Of a stretch of DNA of 64,000 nucleotides, positions 30,938-42,713 are shown piece after piece. Source of the DNA: Dendrocalamus latiflorus (lineage: Eukaryota; Streptophyta; Magnoliopsida; Poales; Poaceae); NCBI GenBank assembly GCA_017311315.1, contig CM029647.1:5340576-5404575 (forward strand). The letters run 5' to 3'. The position numbers and the translations under genes are program-made. The number at the start of each line of letters is the position of its first letter. Position 1 is the stretch's first letter. The notes below the pieces were generated by a model that was given only the letters and a program-made list of their open reading frames with translations, ran no database searches and had not been told where the DNA came from.

Positions 30938-33100
30938 GTTGGTAGGATGCTTTAGGTTTCAGTGCTTGGAACTTTGGATGAGGTGACCAAAGTCACTGAA
31001 TGCAGGGATCCCGGATGAGATGATGCACCAATAGGAGAATTTTGAAGGGATCTTCCTTGGTGTTGTCCATCCAAATTTTTGGGACAACACTACAGTAGGT
31101 CGTACCTTGCAAGATGGGCTCATGAGATAAACTGGCAAACAACCCTTTTCTAATTATCGGATATAAATAGCCCCTTAATTTGCATTGCAAAGAATATGCA
31201 GAAAACATTGCACTTGAACATGAAATGGAGCATTGAAATGCTAAAGGTGTTCAGGAATGCATAGCTTGGTTGGAGTGGTGATGGAGTTTATTTTGGTGTT
31301 ATTAGAAGTTTTCTGTCCTAGCAAGTCGTTATGCTTGTTCATGATTAACCCTTATTAACAACTTATCGATTACAAATTTACAATGATATGGGAGTTGGGC
31401 AAACTTCATAAGTGTCATCTATGATGCAAGTTTACATGCTTGCTTAGACTAAATTATGTCAATCTTCGAGTCCATAGGGAAGTTACGTGTTGTAAGTGTT
31501 CCGTGTAATCGTTGTTTTCACGCAAATATATTCACTTTTTGCAGTCAACCTGTATTTTATAATATGCAGCTGTATGGACACTTTCCAAAATTACATGTGT
31601 ATGCATATGGAGCCGCACCATGTTTTTGGATTATGTGATAGCAGACGCATGCTCACAGTTTGTTACCAGGTGAAATTCGAATCGTGATACTAGTGAACTT
31701 ACTGTATAGTTATTTATTTGCTAATAGTGGCAACAGCATGTGATTTTCTTATTAATTGTCCATTACTTGCATCATTGTCCACAGCGATGAATTTTGTGCA
31801 CGATTATCCATGAATTCGGTAATTAGATTACGTGGTGCTGCTATAAGAGCTCTCTCAAAGGATACTTCGCCAAATTCTGCTAAAGGTAGCAAACTAGGTA
31901 GTGGAATCACGAGCATCAAAAGATATGATGAAAATGTTGTGGATCATTGTCCTTCTACCGTGCTCTTCAGACAGACAGTGAGGCAAAGCTAAGCAATGAT
32001 CAAATCCATGGAAAGAATCTGATGCATACCATTAGAGATTTAGAGGTGGTGTATTTCTCTTCGGCCAAGCTATATCTTGCTTGATAAATACTCCAAAACA
32101 TCGAATTAGCTCCACTCCAGCAATTAACTATTGAGTTGGGAAGATCTAGAACGACTGTCATCTGTAATGGAGGGAAATGCGTGGATGCTTCCTGCAGAGT
32201 TCTGGATGTTTCGCACTCTGGAGAACCTAGTAATGCATGCAGAGATGGCAATTTTCCAGACGGTGACTTGAATGAATGTGACCTCGTTCAAATAATGGTA
32301 CTGAACTCTCATCCGCTCATAACGATCACGTGTGCAATAAGCTTGTCTGACGGGCAATCACCAGAGGTGTGTCTTCCTGGCCTCATTATTTATATTGTTC
32401 CAGTAAAGAATGGTACTTCTTTGTTGCAGAAGATACTTGTGACTCGTCACAAGAACAAGAGTTACAAAGCATTTATAGCTAACCGGCAAGATTTTATGGA
32501 CCTTGTTGTGACACCTCGCATGTCCCTTGATCATCTCCCTTGGAGGTATATCCTCAAAACTATACTTGTCTGGAAAGTTCATTAGATCAAAACTCTTAAT
32601 CATTTGGAAAGTTAATTAGATTTAAGGGCTAAATCTCTGTGCTATTCCAAATGAAGATTATGAATTTTAAACCATTCTAGAATTAGCTGGATTGAAATTA
32701 CACAGATTTGTTAGCCCTTGTTTCGGTGTAAGTCTTATAACTACAAATCCGTGCTTGTTTTGCTTGGGGTACCACAGATCTGATGCTTCTGTAGTTATGG
32801 AATTTTTTTGACAAAGATTACTACAACATTGTCCAATGGTGTATTTTCTGAACTAAGTTGGTTTTTGTTCCTTAGAATGTCTTGTCTGGTCACCTAGAGG
32901 GTTTCGCCTCACACCTTCCAGATCCGGTCCCCCTCCCCTTGCTTCGACGTCCGGCGGTCTCGCCGGCGGCGAGAGGGGAGGGGGATCCACCCCGGCTTAG
33001 GTGTTATCCGCGGCCATGGAGAAGCCTTTTCCCCTGCTAATGGCAGTCATCGCTCAGATCTGGATGGCGACATAGGGTTTCTTGCGCCCGGCGGCCGCCG

Positions 33101-33940
33101 ATGTCGCACCCCGGCAAGTTCGTCTCCGTTAACCTCAACCGATCCCGCGGCCAGTCCGCCCCCTCCCACCATGGCGGCCGCCCCTCTCGCCCCGCTGGCT
33201 CCTCTGGCGGTGGTGGGGGCATGGTTCTGCTCTCCCGCCCCCGCGGCTCCTCTGTGGCCAAGCCGCAGCCACCCAAGCTCTCCGTCCCGCCGCCGCTGAA
33301 CCTCCCCTCGCTACGCAAGGAGCACGAGCGCTTCGATGGCGCGGCCGCCACCGCGGGCGGCGGGGTTACCTCGGCCCCGCCCCGATCCGGCGGGCCTGCG
33401 GTCGGCTGGTCCAAGCCCGCCCCGGCTTCTGAGAAGCCCCTGGTTCCGTGCCGCTTCCTGGCGGCGCCGCCAGGCCCCCGTCATATGCATCTGGTCGGCA
33501 GGGCGGGTGCGCGCCGGTGCAGGCCAGCGCGGGAGCAGCGGGAGAGACGACATGGTGCGCCGACGACCGTCGGCAACGCGACGTTCTGCTCTCCGCAGTC
33601 GGATCAGGCTTCTCTGGGAGAGGATAACCTCCCCTCGCTACGCAAGGAGCACGAGCGCTTCGATGGCGCGGCCGCCACCACGGGCGGCGGGGTTACCTCG
33701 GCCCCGCCCCGATCCAGCGGGCTTGCGGTCGGCTGGTCCAAGCCCCCTGGTTCCGTGCCGCTTCCTGGCGGCGCCACCAGGCCCCCGTCATATGCATCTG
33801 GTCGGCAGGGCGGGTGCGCGCCGGTGCAGGTCAGCGCGGGAGCAGCGGGAGAGACGACATGGTGCGCCGATGGTCGTCGGCAACGCGACGTTCTGCTCTC
33901 CGCAGTCGGATCCGGCTTCTCTGGGAGAGGATCCGGCGGC
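33101..33940 (+). pseudogene. MOS1-like (BAT2/PRRC2 N-terminal) gene fragment
   Basis: The frame opens MSHPGKFVSVNLNRS and continues with HHGGRPSRPAGSSGGGGG, KPQPPKLSVPPPLNLPSLRK and EHERFDGAAATAGGG. As I recall it, this is the start of monocot MODIFIER OF SNC1 (MOS1) proteins, large BAT2-domain regulators of transcription and immunity genes. The rest of that very large protein is absent. After the proline-rich start the frame is disturbed. In the second of two tandem copies the expected continuation (SVPLPGGATRPPSYA) is in frame, while in the first it is shifted. The fragment has no introns in view. It is a captured fragment, not a functional MOS1 gene. Confidence 0.65.
33299..33932. repeat. 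Tandem duplication (327 + 307 bp) inside the MOS1-like fragment
   Basis: The block beginning AACCTCCCCTCGCTACGC at 33299 recurs at 33626. Both copies end in TCTCTGGGAGAGGAT (about 33625 and 33932). The second copy lacks about 20 bp around the AGCCCGCCCCGGCTTCTGAG segment and has scattered substitutions. The duplication shifts frames between the copies. Confidence 0.88.
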
Positions 33941-34718
33941 CCCGGGCGCGGATCTGCCGTGCGCAGGAGCGGTGCTATCTCAGCGACGGGTTTTGAGTCA
34001 GTGCAGTGTGCCGGTGAGGTTGGAAGGGTGGCTCTGTGCTCTTCCGTTGTATTGCTGTAGGTTTGATCCGTGGCTCATGTCCCTGGATCTGCTCAGTGGT
34101 GGCGCATAGGCGTCGCATAGTGGTTTCTACAGTGGTGGTCATTGCAGGTAGCGGCTCATCGTGGAGTTCAAGGGTGGCTATGCCATGGCCTTGAGGCGTG
34201 CAGAATCCCGGTGGGTTGGTGGCGGTCTATTTTGTGTGTGGGTAGTGCGTGGGGTGCTGTGGAGGTGCTGACGAAAGCCTTGCTGGTGATCTTACCGGTC
34301 TCGACAACAATGACGCCTTCGGGCGCCATTGTCCTTCTTGGAGGTGTTGTCGTGGCACCCTATAGCTCTCATGTTTACTGATCTCCAGGTGAAAACCTTG
34401 CCTCGGTGAGGCAGGCGGCGTCGGCGACTCTCGTCGCCTATTTGGAGACGTCGCCTCGGAGGTCCTCTTCTCGCAAAGCAGACCGAAGTTTCGATGGCAC
34501 AGTCGGATGAGGATAAGGACTTGGTTGAAAGCAAGGACGGAGAAAAAGTGCTGAAGCTTGGTCTTTCTAGCTTTTTTCATAGTCCTTAAGCTCTCTTTCT
34601 TGTTGTTTTATGCCTCTCAGTTTTGAGGCTTTGAGCCTAAGGGTTCGTGTAACTTTTGGCTGTATATATCCCACACGTGGATATAGAGGCCGGATTTATA
34701 TCCTTTATCTAAAAAAAA

Positions 34719-35348
34719 TAGAGCTGATCGTATGCTTTGTAGGTGTCATTGTGTCATGCAAAGGGTTATAGAAACACGGAAACGGAACCAGCTCATTCAT
34801 GATTCGTTCGCTAGAGAGGATGCCGTGTAAATCAATTATGCAGCTTGTCTTATTTTTTGTACGTAAGTTAGGAACTTAGGAACATCTGCTCTTTCCGTGA
34901 GGTCGGTTACATACAGATTATTGACTGTAAGTAGAAAAATCAACTGTTGAAGCAGGCCTTTCGGCCCATCTTGATGAAGATTGCTTGATGTTAGCATTGT
35001 TGTATTCAGCTTTTGATAGGCTTGCTCTAAGATCAACGGCGACTGCCTTTATTATTTTATGAAAAATTTGTAGAATGGATAGGACCTTTGATATTTGCAC
35101 AGTACATGTAAATTTCAATTGTAAAGTCTTAACTGCCATGAATTATGTGCTCATTGAATAAAAGCTAGTTTCTGTAGAGAAGAAGGAAATTCCTTCATGA
35201 TGTTGCATTTACTTTCTGTTGGTCTGAACTATGAAAGCATTACAACCTTCTTGTACCCATCAAGTCCAGATAGCACAGCATTCATTTACGGTGCGATATG
35301 ACTTGTTTACCATAGATGACTTCTGATGATTGAAGGTGAAGGTTATTT
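34719..35348. other. Short intergenic stretch, no gene seen
   Basis: AT-rich sequence between the retroposon tail and the next LTR element. It may contain 3' flanking sequence of the lipase pseudogene. No domain or clear repeat was recognised. Confidence 0.4.
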
Positions 35349-36536
35349 TGTTATGGTTTAATACGTAGGAAAGTACTGTAGCGTGTATATACTATAGCGC
35401 GTATGTATTAGGCATGATTTATTATTTAGGAATCTATCTATTAAGTGTTTGCTGTTATCTATTAGTTAGACAAGTTATTATTAGGTTGGATTGTTAGAGA
35501 TAAATTTTCTTATAGATTATTTTTTAGGAGTCAAATCGGGTCATCTCTATAAAAAAGATAGCATATATCTATTATCAAAGAAGCAAAGAAATAGACAAAG
35601 GTAGTCTCTAACCGGTTGGCTAAAGATCAGAGCCACCTTGTTCGTCAGAAAGAGTCTCGGCTGAGCTTGGAGGGTGATCCCTCACATCCTTGGCTAATCA
35701 GGTCTCAGAGCCTCGCTACCTCAATAGGGAAGAGCCATGCTAGCAATTAGACAAGTGCGGGTGCTCTACCCTCAGTCCTCGGGCCTGTACCCAACCAACA
35801 ACCATAACATTTGGTATCAAAACCACTCACCATGGTTTTCGGTGCCGCACCATATCTCTTGAAGAAGTTGAAGACTAATAGTGAAGAGTAGAAGGTCTTT
35901 CTCGACATCATGACTGTTGTCCATTGGAGCTTCGTTAATCCTCGTCCACGTGACGCGACGTCGTCATTGTACCCTCTCATCAACATGTAGCCACCAAGAA
36001 TTTCAACCGTAGCCACCACTGCAACTCGAGTATGAGCTACCTCGCCACGAGGGGTGTAATATTACGGTCTAATACCCAAGAAAGTACTGTAGTGCGTATG
36101 TACTGTAGCATGTGTGTATTATAGAGCACGTGTATTAGACATAGTTTGTTATTTAGAAATCTATCTATTAAGTGTTTGGTATTATCTATTAGTTAGATAA
36201 GTTATTATTAAATTGAATTGTTAGAAATAAGTTTTCTTATAAATTATTTCTTAGGAGTTAAGTTAGGTTATCTCTATAAAAGGGATATCATGTATCCATT
36301 ATCAAGAAAGAAAAGAAATAAATAACATTAGTCCCTAGCTGGTTGGATAAAGATCAGAGTCTCCTTATTCATCGGAAAGAGTCTCGGCCGAGCTTGGAGG
36401 GCGATCCCTCGTCTTCCTGACTAATCAGGCCTCAGAGTGTCACTACCTCAATAGGAAATAGCCCTTATGATGGTTAGACAAGAGCGAGTGCTTTATCCTT
36501 GGACCTCGAATCCGTACCTAATCAATGACCACAACA
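35349..36536 (+). mobile_element. Short non-autonomous LTR retrotransposon (TRIM-like)
   Basis: The LTRs are 35349-35809 (TGTTATGG...ATAACA) and 36055-36536 (TGTAATAT...ACAACA). They align through landmarks such as AAATCTATCTATTAAGTGTTT-type and CTCGGCTGAGCTTGGAGGG-type blocks but are clearly diverged, so the insertion is old. Just inside the first LTR, TTGGTATCAAAACC resembles a methionine-tRNA primer site; just before the second is a purine run (CACGAGGGG). The interior is only about 245 bp and encodes no protein domain. LTRs of 460-480 bp are long for a classical TRIM. The target duplication is ambiguous because both flanks are T-rich. Confidence 0.75.
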
Positions 36537-37585
36537 TTTTGCTGACAAATATGTGCAATTATGAATAATTCAGTTAAAAAAAGCTTACTTACAAGACTTT
36601 CTCTCATTCAATTGTATACTTGCATTCAATTCTCTTTTGCTCTGTCAGAAAAGAACATATCAAGTACAAGTATACTAGTATTCTAAGTGCTAGTGTGAGA
36701 CAACTAGAAGGTAACGAGGATGCAACCACTAGATCGAAGAACTGTTTATATAATCAGTGCTGTAGCTATCATTTTTAAAACTTAGTCTTTAGATATCTAT
36801 TTTTGTAAATCTAATTCTCTCCCCTAGCTCGACAGCCGCTGCAGACGACACATATTACCTACCGTACTACAACAGCTCGGTAGCTCCTGCTAAGCCACCA
36901 GAGCTCGGCAGCACCTATCAAGCAACCAACCGCAGCTTGGCAGGCCTTTGACCTTGTTGAGTTGCAGTGGCTCGGCAGGTCTTTTGCCAAGTAGCCACAC
37001 TACGATAGGGGGATTAAGGGCATATATTAGCACTAATTAATCAATATATTATACTAATTAGCACTAATTAATTGTGATTAACACTATTTAGTTGGTCGGT
37101 GTCCTATTAAGCTAGAGGAGCTCGTCTGGTATGCAGGTCGAGCACAAGGAGGAAATTAGATTTATAAAATCAGATGTTTAAAAGCTAATTTGAAGAAAAA
37201 AAAGCTAGTGCTATTTTGTATGAACAATTCCTAGATCGAGCACCTCAATGACCTCATCCTACCATAATAAAAACACCAAAACAAATGTCGGCCCCAGCAA
37301 GCAAGCAGGTAAAGTTTTCGTGGACCTTTTTAAGGGGCCCAATCTATCATCATCATCGTCTTGTAGTACGAAGGAAAGAAAATTTCTAACCATTTCTCTC
37401 TCCCGTTATATCTCTAATATAATCTCCTATTTTAATCTCTCTCTCACGTCTCTTATCTCTCTCTCACACACGTCTCTTATCTCTCTCCCTCCCTCACGTC
37501 TCTAATCTTCCTCTCCCCGAGCGATGACGCACCGGAGGCGGTGGTGTGCGGCTTGGCGCTGGCGACGGCGCAGCTAGGCTACTAG
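36537..37585. other. AT-rich intergenic stretch with a dispersed repeat
   Basis: About 36990-37225 shares an ATTAGCACTAATTAATT-rich block and a GAAATTAGATTTATAAAAT phrase with 42230-42390, so it is a dispersed repeat fragment. A pyrimidine-rich CTCTCTCACGTCTCTTATCT array lies at about 37395-37515. No gene was recognised. Confidence 0.4.
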
Positions 37586-39312
37586 TGTATCACTAAAATT
37601 TATCTAATCAATATCATATTATTAATGTTGTCGGATTATTATCATATCGTTCATGTTTGCTTGTTTATAGACGTTTAATATTGTATGCGTGCCATAATGT
37701 TCTAGATTATTTTATTTCATCTGCTACTATGTTAATTAGGATGTTCAGTAAAATGTTCTCGAGTTCATGCTTTTAATTAGTGTTTTTAGAATATATGCTT
37801 AAATTGTTAATGGGGGGTAGCATATGAGCATGTTTGAACTTGGATTTAAATTATTGACACCCTTTTGATATTAGGACTGCTATGTTTTAGTTTCCTAATA
37901 TTATGTTTCAATAATTGTACGATGTTGTATTTGAGCCATGAAGGAAATATGTATTAAGCCTGTTAATCTGGCTAATAATCACTTATCATATAATAAAACT
38001 TGATTGGTTGATAACTTTGTGTGAGCTATATTATAATACCTCTTTAGGATAATTCTTAGATCACCATCACCTTATCATTATTCCACATCGCTCTCACATC
38101 AGGAACTATGTCTCTCTATTTTTAACCCTAGCACCTCTTTTCACTTCTCATAACCTTATCGTAGCCTTATGCTTGCCATGTCTTAGTTTCCTTAAATTCA
38201 TACTATATAATCTGTCCATGATGTATCAGTTACTTTATCACCATATTATCATCCCCTATCATCCTCACATCGGGAATTATGTATCTTCATTTCCAACCTT
38301 AGCAGATCCCCTCACCTTTCCTAATTTTCTCTTAGTTCCTTAAATTCACACCATATAACATGTTAATAATATAACGGTTACCTCGCTTGCGATTATCCAC
38401 ATATAGGGGAGATTTCCACCCACCTGTTAACGTACGGGGGGCCGTACACTTTTGTTACTCAGAATATTACACCCCATCGGCGGTTATACAGTTGAGGACA
38501 ATGGCGTGCCTGACTATTCTCGTATAATCGAGTATGTGGGGAGTAATCGCCAATGCCGTTGCCACAACTTGCTAAATAACAATTATTCCGGTTGACCAGA
38601 TGACGTTTACCTGGCCTGGGGTTATCCATATATAGGGGAGATTTTCACCCATCTGGTAACGTACGGGGGGCCGTACACTTTCATTACTCAGGATATTACA
38701 CCCCGTCGGCGATTATACAGTCGAGGACGATGGCGTGCCTGACTATTCTCGTATAACCGGGTATGTGGGAAGTGATCGCCGGTGCCACCATCATAACTTG
38801 CTAAATAACATTTATCTTTAATGTTGTTGTTCCTGTGATCTCTATCTTCAATCTGTATCCGTGTTTTCGATAACCTAGCTTCTTTGCACATAAACTGTAT
38901 CAATTGCTTGCTTGCTTTGCTTGTCCTTTACATATCTTGCTTGCTTACTTGACCTTTTCTCGCCGTGTTGCGACCGTTGTTGGGTACTTGCTAAGATTTT
39001 CAGATCTCACGCTTACTCTTTTTATTCTCAGGTAAAACGCCAGTGGAGTGATAGCATCATGCATAGGTGGGAGTACTCGAGTTTTCAGCACTGTGGTTTG
39101 TCACTATTTGTTGGTTATTCGTCCTTTATTTGGTTAGAAGTGGACCGGTCCCATTTTTCAAATATTTATTTCAGCTTCTGTTGGTTCTCTATTAAAGTAC
39201 TTTTATAGTTTTAATTTTTCTCGTGATTTCTATTATTGCTTTTATTATTTATTTTCCACTTTAGCGACGACGTTCTATAGTAGTATCTCACATCGGTATG
39301 TGGGGTGCTACA
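37586..39312 (-). mobile_element. Solo-LTR-like element copy B, 1.7 kb
   Basis: In minus orientation it starts TGTAGCACCCCACATACC and ends GTGATACA, giving TG/CA termini with short inverted repeats (TGTA/TACA). It aligns with 20538-21815 in the opposite orientation. It contains an internal duplication with a spacing of 229 bp: ACGTACGGGGGGCCGTACAC at about 38430 and 38659. There is no coding domain. The flanking five bases (ACTAG and CGTCT) do not match, so a clean target duplication is not confirmed. Confidence 0.65.
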
Positions 39313-40544
39313 CGTCTCCTAAAAGAAGACTCATAAAAAAATAAAACCCAGGAATATATGCCATCAGATTGGAAGGAACCAAGGAAATCGTGATGACGAG
39401 AAGCAAGTATCCAAAGACAGTTTTCTACTCAACTTGCTGCCTGACATGTTGGAATATCGAACTGATCAGGACAAACCAATCCAAAATTGCAGATATATTC
39501 GATGTGATCCTCGCTATCCCTCTCGTCTCGTTCCTTGTTCAGGGCAAGATCGAGCTAGACTAGTCCAGCTTGCTCCAATCTGACGTAGAAAACTGAAACA
39601 AGTTGACAGTTGAGAAAAAAGTTCAGGCACACCCCCTTTTTCTGCACCGGTCAGGCGCTAAGAAGCTTCACGAATTACCTCTCCATATCGATCACCACAT
39701 CTCTGAAACCGGAAAGCGATGACTTTTCAGTTGAAAAACGCTCAAAAACTTTCACCATCCGAGCTTAATTTCCCTCCTCTTGTCCCCCTCTTGGTCGCCC
39801 GGCAAGCCGGCGGCGACGGTGGTTTCGTCGGCACTTTCTCTCTCTCGAGGGGAAAAAAAACCTTCTCCCAATATATGCGTCAAAATTTCCTCTGACTTTC
39901 AGCAATGTGTTGGGAGTTTTGAGTAACCAACGGAAGGAGGGACTTAGGCAGGCTTGTAAGTTTGACAAAAGCAAAATCAAGACGTAGGTTTGATTGTCTT
40001 CCTCGGCCAACCGACGGCGACGACGCTGGAAATTCTACACGAACTGGTGGACGGTGTTCGCAGTCTACAAGCGACGCCCCTTGCTTGCATGGCTAGACTC
40101 ACCAAGACACCAACCAATGATACGTCAAAAGTCACACACAGGACGATCTAGGAGGTGTAGGTGTCAAAAGCGGACCCAAAGATCTTGTGGAACCGGGGGG
40201 CGCCACCCATGCATCCTCCGGGGAGCACTTACCCCGCAGTTCAGGCACGCATTGTCAACACAAATCAACCAACATGTATCCAACAGCATAAGTGCGCATG
40301 TGCCCGACGGCGCGCGCGTACGATCCGGTATAAGACTGTAATTTACGAGCTACTTGAGCTGAATTTGTTCTAGATTTAATTTGAGTTTGTCTCGAATTTT
40401 AAACGAATCGAACTATGCAATGCAATGTGGGAGAAGTAGATGGCGCTGAGTGATGTGCACTGTTATTCCCACACTGACTGAACACGTCGTGCCTCTGGTA
40501 TTACGCTGTGCTGACGAGACGCAAGCCCTCTGCTCAAGGGCCTT

Positions 40545-40735
40545 TTTATATTAGTTTTTATTGATAATTTTTATTTTTAGTTTATAAACAGTAGTAGGTT
40601 TAGAGAAGTCGTAAGATATTTGTATGTGATTTTAGTCACTATAGTGTCTATTATAATTGACTGGTAGACATCTCTCTTAAAAGATATTTTATTTAAAAAC
40701 TTAATACTATAAAAATTATTTTCTATAAAAAAAGG
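40545..40735 (-). mobile_element. MITE family A, copy 6 (inverted)
   Basis: The minus strand carries the family core (AATTATAATAGACACTATAG, then ACTAAAATCACATAC) and a terminal TAGTATTAAGTTTTTAAA block. Its termini are eroded. Confidence 0.5.
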
Positions 40736-41065
40736 TTTTTAAGAAACCGACAATACGAGCAGACCGACGTCTGGTTCCCGAACTCGTCGTGAGTTTTCAC
40801 CGATTTCCGACGGATCCGAAAGACGTACCTAGCTTGCTGCTGGAACGCAAACATCCTCCTCCTCCTCAACAACTCGCACGCGTGGCGGCGTGCTTTTGCG
40901 CAGCGGACCGGCCGATCGATCGCTCCGCGCATGCGTCGAATTTAAGACACGCAGTAGTATATCGCACTACTGCTAGTGCCTGGTCAAAGGAGGCCATTAA
41001 TACACTACAACCGCACACTCTTAAAGGCAGTGCCCAGCGAAGACAAATAACCCAAATCAATGCTC

Positions 41066-41071
<6 letters not shown>

Positions 41072-41097
<26 letters not shown>
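41072..41097. repeat. (CT)n microsatellite
   Basis: An uninterrupted CT dinucleotide run of about 13 units. Confidence 0.95.
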
Positions 41098-42029
41098 TGA
41101 CAAAATGCTTCGACGTCGTCGCGGCCATCCGTGTGGCCTTAATGCAATCTACGATTCCTAGATAGACACCCCAGAAACCTGGAGAGGCCACCGGTCCGAT
41201 TCTCGCCGACCTCGCGAGCTTGGACCCACGTGTCAGCGCACTTAGCTCAGATCTACGTGCCGTGGCTACTTAAGGTTCTGCTTATTTCAGCTTGATTTTT
41301 ATTTCTAATTTATTTTTTCTTAATATCATCCTTTTCCATTTTTTTAGTTTTTTTTATTTTATCGAGCTTAGGAAAGAGATTAGATTTACTAAAATAAATG
41401 TTCAAGAACCAAAATTAAGAAGAAGAAAAACTACAATACTATTTTATGTAAACATGATTAGTTGGAATCGACCGGCCGGCCAAAAGGGGATCAGCGAGTG
41501 GTCACCGCCGCCTTCTCGTCGTCGCACGGCGTCGTCCGTCTCCCGGTCGAAGTTGGCTCAACGCATGCATGGGCCGTGGCCGCCACGACCAAAATTTGAG
41601 AGGCTCTTTTGATTTCTTTTCCGATTGCGGATTCCATCACGCTTAGACGCTTTAATTGGGATTAGGATTGGGGTTTGGATTTGAATGCATCGCATCCGGG
41701 CGGAGACATGTGTCGGAGGAGGATTAACTTAACGAAGCCTTTTCCTTTTGGACTCGGCGCACCGCAGCCTGCGAATATTTAGGTTCGGCTCCAACCAATC
41801 AGCGACCGCGCGGTGCATGCATGCGTGACCTAGCTGCTCCCCGGAAACGTACGTGGACCAGCACACAAAACAACACTTGCCTTTCCATGCGTACATACGT
41901 AAGTAATACGTACGTACGTGGAATATTTCGTTTGATTAGTACTTACTAGTTTTATAAGCGTGCACACGTAAGTACGTGCAAATCTGGTATGATTCGATCA
42001 CGCTAACGTAGAACATCTTCCATACTTAG

Positions 42030-42135
42030 GCTGGGCTTTTTTTCATTGTAACTAGCTTATTTTACACTGTAATAGCTAGTAATTTTTCTGTTATAATTAA
42101 ATTTTAAAAATAATAATAGAAAAAATAGGTTACTC
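42030..42135. mobile_element. AT-rich MITE family B fragment
   Basis: It has ACACTGTAATAGCTAGTAAT and GTTATAATTAAATTTTAAAA in the same order as the family-B copy at 22250. It is a partial copy. Confidence 0.4.
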
Positions 42136-42668
42136 CTTACGGACCGGTAGATGCTGTCGACCCACGGTTGCTCGGCAGCATTATTGCTGCCAAGCCCCCA
42201 AAAGCAGCACCAATTAAATTTCATGATTATCATTAATTAAAAATAATTAGCACTAATTAAATATACACGCTAATTAATGCACCACCGGTCGGCGCCCTAC
42301 TACGCCCGAGGGAAGAGTTAGATTTATAAAAAGGAATGTTCAAAACTAAATTAAGAAAATAACTACAATGCCATTATGTGTGAACACTTCTATAAACATT
42401 ACCTACATCGATGTGGACGTCGGGCGCGAGAGCCGATGATCGACGTCGGCGAGGCCGTAGAAACGGGGTTCCGATTGACCGGATCATTTTTCTTCTGTTG
42501 GAGATGAAGGAATTAATGGCGATGGATCGAGCGATCTCTTTCGCGAGGAATTAAGAACAAGGTTACGGCCTGACGGGCTTGGATGGCTGGTAATCCGCCA
42601 TGTCGACGCAGGCGACCGAGTGTCAGCCTCAGCAAGTCAGCCATGCCCAGTGCCCACTCTTACAGTAC

Positions 42669-42671
<3 letters not shown>

Positions 42672-42710
<39 letters not shown>
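42672..42710. repeat. (CT)n microsatellite
   Basis: A perfect CT dinucleotide run of about 19 units; likely length-polymorphic. Confidence 0.95.

Positions 42711-42713
<3 letters not shown>

Larger units (their letters stand above)
23783..32585 (+). pseudogene. Class-3 lipase / diacylglycerol-lipase-like pseudogene
   Basis: The ancestral protein was a multi-pass membrane lipase. The N-terminal half has hydrophobic segments (MVVVAVSLAACLMIYFLLAAG; FRMVITVLQFVLALYLMCIIM; ILLLIFLVFMWVATIVQC), then DVLRWRSFYASHDIAWRAHY, YRASGTGHLELIAG, DNWWRGHAAAFLKYV, the lipase nucleophile elbow GHSLGG (29742-29759), LYGHFPKLHVYAYGAAPC and a C-terminal LPGLIIYIVP...LDHLPWRY region. Readable exons are 25065-25284, 25373-25474, 26034-26155, 26229-26320, 26880-26985, 27067-27198, 27474-27486 plus 29259-29373, an exon ending at 29787, 31570-31669, and 31785 onward. 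Lesions: a one-base insertion in 25373-25474, a two-base deletion in 27067-27198 near 27132, a LINE 13 bp into the next exon, a TAG at 29340-29342 where a sense codon is expected, and a two-base insertion in 31570-31669 after AAPC. Exon-length arithmetic supports each frameshift. The 5' end is uncertain. Confidence 0.85.
32895..34718 (+). mobile_element. Chimeric retroposon: MOS1-like fragment with LINE 3' tail
   Basis: A GC-rich block begins near 32895 (AGGGTTTCGCCTCACACC) and ends in a tail very like grass LINE 3' ends: TTTTGAGGCTTTGAGCC, GGCTGTATATATCC, GGATATAGAGGCCGG, TTTATATCCTTTATCT and A8 at 34711-34718. Between them lies a captured coding fragment of a host gene. It sits directly after the lipase pseudogene. 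The left end is approximate and no target duplication was found, so the capture route is inferred. Confidence 0.6.

Noticed and set aside
33101..34060. Intact 319-codon gene
   Set aside because: The N-terminus matches the start of a much larger protein. The rest comes from a tandem duplication and out-of-frame continuation within a LINE-tailed retroposon.
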